A stretch of DNA of 64,000 nt from Daphnia pulex (Eukaryota > Arthropoda > Branchiopoda > Diplostraca > Daphniidae): assembly GCF_021134715.1 (NCBI RefSeq), contig NC_060026.1:13321001-13385000 (forward strand). The letters run 5' to 3'. Made by a program: the position numbers and the translations under genes. This document shows, in pieces, positions 52,650 to 63,800 of the stretch. The notes below the pieces were generated by a model that was not told the DNA's origin, ran no database searches, and worked only from the letters and a program-made list of their open reading frames with translations. Numbering within the stretch: the first letter of the stretch is position 1; every line of letters starts with the position of its first letter.

Positions 52650-55600
52650 TTATGATTTGACTGAATACGAGTGATCAACTAATGCACTTGAGGTAGAGGT
52701 TACCGTTACCTTCGAATCGACGTCAGTAGTCTTTTGTACCTTTGGTGATACGACGGGGGAAGAAACTGAAGTCGATCTTGATAGATTGCTTCTCTTAGTA
52801 ACTTTCTTCTCCATATCTTTTACACCTAAAAATTAAAGTAGGGATATACACATGGGCTTAGTATACTAAGAAGACTCAAACTCAATGAAATCTTAACTCA
52901 AAGGAGACACGGCAAAACTAGTTTGATTTTGGAAACTTACTAGCAGGATTTTGAGTATTGAATGGGACTACGGTCGAATATACGCTTGATTTGACAACCG
53001 CACTATTTCTTAATTTCGACCGAGTAAGTGGTCCGTGCGAATTTGAAGGTGGGAAAGCAGCTTGCACGGATTGGGATGAATACATGTCGTCAAAATCAGG
53101 GATGCGAATATTTCTTGATGTAATTGAAGCAAGGTCTGCTGAATGCATGGATGTAGGCTTCTGTGTTGCAATGTTAACATTCAACATATTTAAAAAGGCT
53201 TTCTCCTTCCGAATTTCTTGGTGAGCCACTATTTCATACGAAAAGCATATATATGCAAAATAACGGTATCATTAAAATTACAGCCGGCTCTTACCGGAAG
53301 TAGTTGGGTCAGCAGATAGTTTAACTGAAGACGTTGCCACAGTTGGTGATCTATCCAGGAAATTCGGCCTTGATTTGGGAATTATGAAATTTGGTTTTGA
53401 TGATTCCCTCGACGTTGTTGAAGCCAATGCAGTAGTCCAATCAGGTTTTCCGAAATTCCTTTCAGGATTCAACTCAACTGAAGAATTATACGACTTTTGG
53501 GACGCAGGAAATGCAGCCGATGGATCAACGTCAGCGTTTGAACCGGATTGTTCTACCAAACGCTGAGTTCTGAACACCACAACACCCAACAAGAAATCGG
53601 ACGACTGGTTTTCCACAAAAGCTATAACAAAAATAATAATATACACAAATTACAAGTCGTATTGATTGTGTTCCTGAAGAAAGGGGATAGAGTGGTTATA
53701 AGTAATTACATTTTTTTATAAACGAGGTCAACTCCGAAGGTATGGGACTATCTTTGGCCAATGGGAGGACGTAAAAGTCTTTGAAACTCCAAGGAAGTTT
53801 TGAATCTGAAGCGTCAGAAAAAACGGCAAACCAGTTCATCCCGCTCAATTCATCGTAGAAGAATTCGTAACCTTTCATTTCATCATTGGTAGCTGGAGTA
53901 AATTGGAAAACACAGATTCTTTCGTTGATCGATTCGCTCACTCTCCGCAAGTAAGGCCAAACTTTTTCGGGTTCGATTGTGCCCACAACTCTCATTGATT
54001 TGGGCATTTCCAAGTCAGCAAGAACAGAAGGGGCGTTGACCTAGAAAAAATAATTAAATATCAAGTTGCTATTGTGCGAATTTATTCTATTTAAAAACTT
54101 ACGTCTAAACTTTTCATGTCGACTTTGAAACTCCTGCGTCCATGATTTATCGTCCCAGTCCAAGGAACTGGCTTCATTCTTGATTGGCTTAACTCTTGGT
54201 TGTTTGTCATCCCTTTTCCTGATTCGATACCATTCCAATCTGTTTGTGACAAGATCGGCGATGCTGATGCTCTATTGTTTAAAAGTGAACCATTTTGACT
54301 GACATCAGCTGCTACTCCCCAATCGTTTGCACCGGAATTCAAGACGTGCTTCGGACCAGGGCGGGAAATCACAAAATCATTGGGAGGAATACACTCAGTA
54401 TTAGATCCAGAAATAAATTCCCAGTTAACAGTTAACGTCTTCAAATCATCTCCGCCAGATTTTGCAGCGCTGCTATTTCCGGGTCGTGGGGTGGTTTTCG
54501 CAGTTTTCACAGATGGCCAGTTTGACCACGCATCGACAGCTGGCCCCCAATCATCGGCTACAGAATTATTAGCAGTTTTCGTAACAGGTGCAGATGAATT
54601 GCTCGCGATACCCCAATCATCCAATACAGGTTGACTGTAACCAACGGGTGCATTGTAACTTGATCTCGGAGTATTTCTCGCTTCTACTGCAGCAGCTTTG
54701 GCACCGGTGGACCATGGAATGCTGGCTTGGTCTGGAGCTGATCCCCAATCATTCTTATTTTCCCAGGAGACAAGAGCACTTGAAGATTTTGTAGCTGGTG
54801 TACCTGCTAACGTACCCCAATCCGCAAATACCGATTGAGGCAGAGGAATTCTTTCACCCCTTCTTCCAGTTGAAGCAGTAGGACAATTGTAAGCCATATG
54901 CCCTTCTTGGTTGCACTGTAATATTTCAATCAATAAAGGTCATTTGGTTATTTTCAATTTAATAAAAGTAACAGAGTTTACTTTAAAACAAAGACGTGGG
55001 CTTCCACCACCACCTCCTCCTCGAGTTGGACGAGTTGGGCCAATTGGATTATTATAAGACACGTGTCCTTTTTTATTGAACTGAAAATATTGCAAGGTTC
55101 AATTAATTATATAACAGTGAGATCAGAGCAATTACGTTTTTCAGCAGATATTACTTTATAACAATGGTTTCCTTTACCCCCACTTTTCTGAAACCTCGGA
55201 GCGTAATTAAACCGATTAGTCCTGGAATTATTACTTTCACCTCCAAAAACGCCAGGCAGGCCACTTTCTTGCGTTGCCCGGTTTGTTTCTTCCCAGTCAT
55301 TTGCTGATTTGGCCCACTCGTGATTTCCAACAGATTTGGAAGCACTGTAATTAGTTTTAGGCTCATTATCAGGTAAAGCCAGTAAATTCCAATCACCAGA
55401 TGCTGCTGTGATGCTACTGGAAGCTGGTTCTTGACCGGACACTTCATAAACCGACTGACTGATTGTAGCATTCGCTTCTGATTCATCCACGGTTTCGGTT
55501 ATTTTTGTTTCACCACTCGATACGCTAATATTTGGTTCAGAAATTGACGTCAAGGGATCAGCTCTTTTATCACAGTCATTGGTTTTTGATGAAGGAGTCA

Positions 55601-56297
55601 ATATTCCGTGCCCTGAGAGGGGTTTAAGAAATGAAATGAAAGACATCTAAATAAATCAAAATATCACCTTTCTCATCCACTTCAGATTTTTCATGCTCTT
55701 CCTTGATTTCCATATCAATCTGAGAATGGATTCAATTAAAGAATAGAGCAAGAATTAAAAATTTGCCATTGTTAGATACTTAGATAGGAAATTAATGTGA
55801 TTTCTCATACAATTAAACTGTCAACTATAGCATGAAAACAACTTTCCAATTGAAGTAAAATCTAAAAAAAAGTTATAATGTTATAGGCTTTGATAAATAT
55901 TACTTACATCAATAATCGGCCAAACTGCTTGTTTGGCTTGCACTCGCTCTCTGTCTTTAGTCATTTTCTTTACAAGTTCTTTCGATACTTCTCTCATTTG
56001 AGCAATCACAGCTTTATCGCCTGGTAAAAACTTAAAATCTTCTGGATTGTTCCAAAATATTTCACCAAATAAAGCTTTTTTCTGTTCTTCATTCATAGTC
56101 TTACAGTTTTTATCTTTAGCCAATATTTCTTTAATTACGTCTTCGTATGCAACAAATTGAGAATCTTGAATGTTAGCCCAAACACGTAGCCCAACTAAAT
56201 TTAACTTATTGAATAAGTTCTTTATATGTTTGGGTATGATGACATAATTGTTTTCTAGAAGTGTGTACACTTCTAGAATTTTATTTGTGTCTCCCAT
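52650..56297 (-). CDS. Copy A: zinc-knuckle, DWG-repeat and SPOC-domain protein (paralogue lacking the TFIIS module)
   Basis: Nine exons (56297-55908, 55719-55668, 55612-55155, 55080-54982, 54915-54103, 54040-53710, 53621-53295, 53228-52941, 52825-52650) give 977 residues. Residues 1-130 are a helical, charged region (MGDTNKILEVYTLL onward) of no family I know. Next is a polar stretch, then two CCHC knuckles each split by an intron after CxK. The first has lost cysteines (CYK-FNKKGH-NNP), the second is intact (CFK-CNQEGH-YNCP). About 270 residues with FADWG, NDWG, DDWG motifs lead into a SPOC domain (PVPWTGTI through VVGTIEPEKVWPYLRRV, FKDFYVLPL and LLGVVVF). SPOC domains bind phosphorylated partners such as the RNA polymerase II tail. 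The C-terminal 260 residues are polar and lack the finger and TFIIS domain of copy B. Probably nuclear; expressed status unknown, but every frame is open and all junctions agree. Confidence 0.78.
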
Positions 56298-56689
56298 ATT
56301 GTGATTAGCCTACGTGAGCGAGTTAACTTCGAATTGAATTTCGAAAAGCTCATTAAGTTCTGTGCACTCACGTCAGCAGACATGAGCAACTACCGACAAC
56401 TACTGTCTGCTACAACGAGTCAACCACGCAGTCACGCAACGTAATCAAGCCCTAAATTATGCGGAATTTTTGTCTGCAAACTTATAACTGACGTAATTCA
56501 AATTGCAAATTTACAAGTTTCCTAAGCTTGCATTTATCTTCTTAATAACCAACTCCAGATGGACCGATCAACAAATAAAAACGCTTAAAACTAAAGTAGT
56601 TATTACAGTAAATGGTTTAATTTACAGCAAGTGCGTGTCCTTCTACCAGTTAGGCCATCTACTCTTTCTCGATTTAGATCAGTTCTACA
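56298..56689 (-). promoter_or_regulatory. Upstream region of copy A
   Basis: About 390 bp between the copy A start codon and a relic of its former first exon. It must hold the promoter and leader of copy A. I see no distinct motif. Confidence 0.4.
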
Positions 56690-57090
56690 ACTAAAAATTG
56701 ATTTTTTCAAAATTATGTAGCAATAGCAGTAGCACTACTGCCTTAAAAGCAAAGAAGGATAGTCACTCGATCAAACGAGTAGTCGAAGAAGGCGAATTTC
56801 AGTCTTATACTGGCATTTTACGAGTAGGCCTATTAACGTCCCACCTAGATAGGCCACGGTTCGATTTTGCATTATTCACCGTTCCGGATATTTTTCCATT
56901 AGACGCCCAAGCATCAGCACAACCATCTCAAGTCTCAACCATCAGTCGAAAGTGATGCGCAGGAACGTGGCGTAAATTCTTTTCGCCATCAAATGCCAAA
57001 GAGTCTGTTTGTCCACACCAATCACGTGTTCCAGCTTTTGATTTTGTATACGATTTGAGTCGAAGTTGTAGAAACCAATTCGTCCGACGC
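56690..57090 (-). pseudogene. Relic of the tryptophan-rich N-terminal exon seen in copy B
   Basis: On the plus strand the segment shares runs such as GTTCCGGATATTTT and CCAAGCATCAGCACAA with copy B near 63460-63770, in the same orientation. Stops and deletions remove the frame, and tryptophan codons of the DDW motifs are lost (CCCAATCAT has become CTCAAGTCT or similar). It lies just upstream of copy A and marks the end of the duplicated block. Confidence 0.75.
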
Positions 57091-57893
57091 AGTTAGCCCA
57101 ATAAGTTTTTCTGAAATTCCCGCCGCAGCTTGAAAACAAAAAACTGCGCAGTTGCATAGACGATTCTGTTAGGTCATCGCCTTTATCAATTCGCAAATCG
57201 CAATCTCATTCCAATCTGCTAATAAAGAAGTCTCTCTTGGTGCTGTTATTCAGAATCATAACCTTTATCAATTCAAGATTTTTTTACATTTAGGAATGAA
57301 TAACACAACTTAATTTTTTGATTCGATCAGGATAAATGGACGAGAGGTTAGCTACATTCCGTGTATTGGACGGTGGTCAAGTTGCATGAAAATGCCACAG
57401 TCAACTTTAACCGTGTCATTTCGAAGAGAAAAGAAGGCACAGTTTAAGATAAATAATAAGAGTTTAAAAACAAAATGGATTTGGTACGGGAATTTGAACG
57501 TAAAATCGTGCATAAAGCATTCCTAATTTTTTTCTTTGTTTTCTGACAAATAAGAGTAAAATAACATAGTAAGTTAAGGGATAATTAGAATAAACCTTAA
57601 CCTTAGAACCATGTTTCGACATCAACACAAAACAGAAACCAACAAGTTAGCGCACACAATTTCACAATTATTACATTCAAGAGCAACAGCCTAAGATAAC
57701 TTGGGCAGAAAATGAATTTACTGTTTACTTAAAAAATTTCTTTGTTTCCATTACACTAACAACCTGCTAATGTTCTTCATGTTCCGCTGTAGAAACGGGA
57801 TCCTATACAAAAAGTAGGTCAATGAGAAACCATTGAACCAATGAAACATTTAATACTTGTAACACTAAAACATTAACTACTTATAGTTCCTAA
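57091..57893 (-). other. Spacer and 3' UTR of copy B
   Basis: A+T-rich sequence between the relic and the copy B stop codon. No open frame of note; several possible minus-strand poly(A) signals (TTTATT on the plus strand) are not decisive. Confidence 0.5.
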
Positions 57894-60800
57894 TTAATTA
57901 AAAGCTACCTCCAAATGGCCGGAAGATGTTGACTGTGTAGATTGATCAAAGACCGGATCGGCTGATGAGCTCACACTGCTAATGTTCATGCAACTTATTG
58001 CAGAGGACGTGGAAGGATCTACTGATCCATGCACACCAGATTCATTCACTTCACTTGTAACTATTTCCGAAGATGCGCTTGCATCCAGGTCGGCATCGTG
58101 AGATTGAATGTGCAAATTATTCACGATAAATGACGTTAGATTGGAGTTCAGTTCTTCAATGACGTTTTGCTCCTTAATTATCTGCTCATCGAAGTCTAAG
58201 TTTGAAGTGTGTAAAAGAAATCGATTACTAAATCAATTCAATTTGAGTAATAAACTAAAAAATTAGACAATAACCAACCTAAAATGGATTCTTCGTCTTC
58301 AGCAATGAGTAGTTTGCCTGGACTGCAGAACGAATGCTCTTCATCTCCGACTGGGAAACTGCTGGTCCTGCATCCCACACTTGTGGCAGACAGATCACTT
58401 TCCATCTCAAGATCTTGAAGCGGATTTTTGTCTACGCCTAACACCACAATTCCGTCGTGCTTCTTTTCTTCGTCATTCTCATCATCACTGTAATCAGTAA
58501 GCAGACGGTATTGTCGACCCCTTTTTCCAAGTAATAATTCGGCAGATACTGCGTTATCTCCCGATTCCGGAAGCGAGACAACGACAGAAGTTATTGCATC
58601 TAACATTGCCTGATGCTTCGACAACTTCTTCTGCTGCTTCAACAAAAGCTCATCTTTGGCAGCCACTGTTAGAAAAAAAGAAATTAATCAAAATACTTTT
58701 AATTTACCTAAGGATTAAACGAACCTGAAATGTGAACTTCGTCATCCGAATTGAGCGGGTGACTGGGATCATACAATTCAGCAACGCCAACAGCTTTTTT
58801 AATGTCGCTCGATTTGGCTGGTTCCGGAATGACGTCTTGCCTCTTTTTTTCTCGCTTCTCATGTCTATCCGAGTTGGTCTTGTGAGGTTTACTTCTACTC
58901 CTCGATGAACGATGATGATCGCGCTCCTTGGCATCTGCTTTCTTGTCGCGATCACTACGATTACCGGAGCGTTTGCTGCTGGAATCGGAATCACAACGAG
59001 AACTTTTAGAGCTCCTCGAACTCACTTTATCACTTTTTTCGCGAGCGGAACGAGAACTAGCTGAATTATTCTGATCGTTCTCCTTGATCGGATGACTGGA
59101 ACCATTTCGAGAGCGGTCAAGTCTTCGTGATTTGAATACCGGAGTCGTATCTTTAATACATTCGGGTGTTGGAGATGAGGCAATATTCATTTTCGATGAA
59201 ATTTCTTCTCGATCATCTATTTCCTTGTAGATATCCTCGATAACCTCTTCGCCTTTATGAGTCTTAATGAGGTATCTATTAGCAAGGCCCATATTTTCCT
59301 GCTCATTCTTCTCGATCAAGTCCAGTTGATGCTTGGCTTCTTTTTCGCGCCATTCGGCCAAATCCTTGTTAGCCAGGTCTTCGGTTGACATCTTGACCAA
59401 TTCATCTGAAAATACAAAATTTTGGCATAACATTAGCTCAGAAAATAAACACAACGACAAACATTCTTGGTTGTTTGTTGACATGTGACATTATAAAATT
59501 ACCAGGCAGCAGCTGCTTTGTAATTATTTTCCGAAACAATCCCGGATTTTTCGGGTCTTTGATGTTAAAAATCAAAGACCGGTATTTGTTCTTATACTTG
59601 GAGCCAACATCATGCTTGTAGAGGGAAAAGAGCGATTCTTCTATCTCCTTAGCAACTTGCTCGACAATGGCTTCTTCCGTCTCCACATCATTTGCTTCTT
59701 TACAGCGACTCCACAGGGCCTCTTTCAACGAGCTTCTCGAAATGGACCTGGTAGCCTCAGGGTCAGATTTTGCCATTTTAGTTGGAGTCTCTTCTTCGTT
59801 GTTTGTCTCGATGGATCTTTTTCGAGTCATCTTTGATTTGGATGAAGATATATTGCTTGGCTTCTTTGAGCTTTCCGCTTTAGACTTCAAGGATATTAAT
59901 GACGTTGACGATGTGTGAACCGGCGAGGGCTTCGAACAAGCAACTTTCAAGGATGAAGCCGCTACAGATGCCGGTAGAGATTCTTGTTTCGCGATTGTAT
60001 ACGTAGCATTGTCTTTGAGCCATTGCTCCACATTAGCTACTGTGGGAGCAGACTGGCCACACAAAACTTTGCCCGTCTTTGTCTCCATAACTGGGACTGG
60101 GGTATCGTCTGCCAAGTTTGATGGTTTACTAGCTCCACCCGATGACAAGGATTTTCTTCTTTGAGTAATTTCCAATAGTTTGGAAGCTAACGCCGGCGTT
60201 GGTTGACTCATCAACATGGAGTAGTCGACCGAGTCTTTCCACGACTCATCAGAAGAGGTGCTGGGAGGTGTCATCGAATTAATGGGGCTTTGCGGATCTT
60301 GTAACTGAGACGATTTCATCTTCTCACTCATTGCGTGGAGTGAATCTCGCACATGGTTAGCAATACATTCCTCGCTACAGTAAACACTATTTGTTAGCGC
60401 ATCACTACTGCACCCGTCCACGAAACATGGTCTTCTTTCAGACGTACTCGGGCTCCTACTCTTTCTCGAATTGATGTGGGCCTTTCGCTGCACGCCTTCA
60501 GTTTCCAATTTTCCCTTCTGCTTAGACGTAAAGGAGAGATTCAGCTCCTTCGATGAGACCACGTTTTTGGACCGTTTAGATGCGGGACTTTCTTCCGGTA
60601 CGGGTTTTCTTTTAGATTTCGATCGAGTTGATGGTCCACTTGAAGAGGAAGGTTCAAGGCTGGATACTGCAACCGACGAAACAGACTCTGTCGCTTCTGT
60701 CGACTTTCCGTGCTTCGTAGCTCCAATTTGACGGTTCAGTTCCTCTAATATGGCTTTTTGCATCAACATCTCTCCGTCGACTGGAGGCTTCCCTGGATTG

Positions 60801-63800
60801 AAGGGTATAGCGGGCGTCGTTTTGACAGGCGTATTGTCTTCATTGGATTCCGCTATCGCCGGACATGAAACTACTGGAATTGATTTAGCAACAGACGGAG
60901 GCCTTGGTAAGGAAGACTTCAGTTGGGAAGAGTTTGACTGAATTTTAGCTTTGACGGGGTCAACACTGAGGATGTCTTGCTGTAGCTTCTGTCGAATAGC
61001 TGTCATACGAGTGGGGGGCTGGGCTGAAGCAACTAGAGTGGATTCTGAATTTGGAGTTTCTTGAATTCTGATGCTTTCCGATTCTGCATCACTTTGGGTA
61101 ACGCAAACTGCTTTCTTTTCCGGCAATGAAGCATTAAAACTGGGATGATCCACAGGACGCGGAGCTCGGAACACCACAACGCCCAATAAAAAATCTGACT
61201 TGCGGTTTTCCACAAAGGCTATTAAATAGGAAATGTGAAGAAGAAAATAGAAAGTAGAGAATGAAAAAGTGTCGCTGATTGATTTTTTTATATATTGATA
61301 AAGATTTTGTTTTTAAACTACTTACATTTTTTCGTAAACGAGGTCAACTCCGAAGGTATGGGACTCGCCTTGCCCAATGGGAGGACATAAAAGTCTTTGA
61401 AAATCCAAGGAAGTTTTGAATCTGGAGTGCCAGCAATAACGACAAACCAGTTCATGCCGTTTAATTCATCGTAGAAGAATTTGTAACCTTCCATATCAGC
61501 ATTTGTAGCTGGAGTAAATTGGAAAACACCAATTCTTTCGTTGACCGTTTCGCTCACTCTCCGCAAGTAAGGCCAAATTTTTTCGGGTTCGATAGTGCCC
61601 ACAACTGTCATTGATTTGGGCATTTCCAAGTCAGCAAGAACAGAAGGGGCGTTGACCTAGAAAAAAATAATTAAATATGAAGTTTCTACTGTGTTAATTT
61701 TTTCTATTTAAAAACTTACGTCCAAACTTTTCATGTCGGCATTGAAACTCCTACGTCCATGATTTATTGTCCCAGTCCAAGGAACTGGATTCATTCTTGA
61801 TTGGCTTAACTCTTGACTATTTCTCATGAAATTAGGATCATTCCCCTTTCCTGCTCCAGAATCACTCCACTCATCCATTTGAGGGATGATTGTCATTGTG
61901 TTAGCGTTGGAAACTGAACCACGTTTACTGACATCAGCAGCTACTCCCCAATCATCTTCAGCAGATTTCACAATTGCGATTGGTCCAGATCGGGAAAACG
62001 TAGAATTATTGTTAGGAACACGAACAGGATTAGACCTAGAGGGAAGATTATTCCAGCTATTAGCTTCCGCTCCCCAGTCATCTCCGCCGGATTTTACAGC
62101 ACTGTTATTTTCGGACCGTGGGGTGGATTTTGCCGTTTTAACAGAAGACATCGCATCGGCAGCTAAACCCCAATCATCAACTCCAGAATTTGCAGCGGTA
62201 CTATTTCCGGATTGTTGGGTGGATTTTTTCGATTTAACAGAAGACATTGCATCAGCAGCTGATCCCCAATCATCAACTCCAGAACTTGCAGCGGTACTAT
62301 TTCCGGATGGTTGGGTGGATTTTGTCGATTTAACAGAAGTAATCGCATCAGCAGCTGATCCCCAATCATCAACTCCAGAATTTGCAGCGGTACTATTTCC
62401 TTGTGGTGTCGTAGATTTCGTGGTTTTAACAGATGACCAGGCATCGGCAGCTGATCCCCAATCATCGGTCGCAGGAATACCAGCAGTTGAACTACTAGCA
62501 ACTGTTGTAACAGGCGGTGCAGCAGATGAATTGCTCGAGATACCCCAATCGTCCAATACAGGTTGACTGTTACCAATGGGTGCATTATAACTGGATCTTG
62601 GAGTATTTCTCGCACCTCTTGGAGCAGCGTTAGCACCGGTGGCCCATGGACTGCTGACTTTGTTTGAAGCTGATCCCCAATCATTCTTCTTTTCACCAGA
62701 GTCAAAACTCGAGGATTTTGTATCTGGTGTGACTGTTAATGTTCCCCAATCGTCAAATGCCGAGGAACTAGGTGCACCGTAACTGGATGCAGGAGAATTT
62801 CTTGCACCTCTTCCGCCAGTTGAAGGATTAGGACAATTGTAAGTGAAATGCCCTTCTTGGTTGCACTTAAATATTCATAGTGAAAAAAGTTAATTTTGTA
62901 ATAGTAATTTAATTGATGTAACGCTAGTTACTTTAAAGCAAGGACGTGTGCTTCCACCACCACCACCTCTTCCGCCACCTCTTCCTCGAGTCGGGCCAGT
63001 TGGACAATTATAAGATAAGTGTCCTTCTTCATTACACTGAAACATTTCAAGACATAATAAATAAGTAACTTTTGCATTAAAATAATTGATACAGTAAGTA
63101 ATTTACTTTGTAGCAAGTACGTGTGCTTCCACCACCTCTTCCTCCACCTCTTCCGCCCCCTCTTCCACGATTGGGATCAGTTGGACAATTATAGGACATA
63201 TGACCTTCTTCATTGCACTGTAGAAAAAAGTTAGAATTTTACCATTGCAAATATATTTAGGAATATTACCTTAAAGCAAGGGCGCAATGGCTTTCGGTCA
63301 CCACCTCTTGAAGCGTTATAGCCACCAGTCCAGGAACTTTTAGTCGATTCAGCGTTTCCCCATGCGTCGGATTGGCTACTTCCTTTAGATGTGTCATTCG
63401 TTGATCCCCAAGCATCTGCAGAAGACCAGTCGGCATTTCCACTGGGAGTAACTAATTTGGGTTTAGGAGCAGTCGAAGACCAAGAATTCCAGTCGTCAGA
63501 GGTCGTATTGCTATTACTTGACGCTGGCATTTTGCGAGGTGCGTCCCAACTAGATTGGTCATCGTTCGGTATTGCTTTATTCACGGTTCCGGATATTTTG
63601 CCACTAGATGTCCAAGCATCAGCACAAGCATCCCAATCATCAGTCGAAATTGGGGCGCAGGAACGTGGCGCCAATTCCTTTCTTTTTGAATCCGTCGTCA
63701 GAGAGTCTGATGTTCCACTCCAATCATCAGTACTGAATGTCCTAGCTTTTACTCCTGCCACCGGTGTTGCAGCTGCGATCTGAGTCGACGATGTTGAAGC

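Noticed and set aside
61886..62566. Plus-strand frame of 226 codons
   Set aside because: Antisense of the DDWG repeats in copy B; its length follows from the repeat composition.
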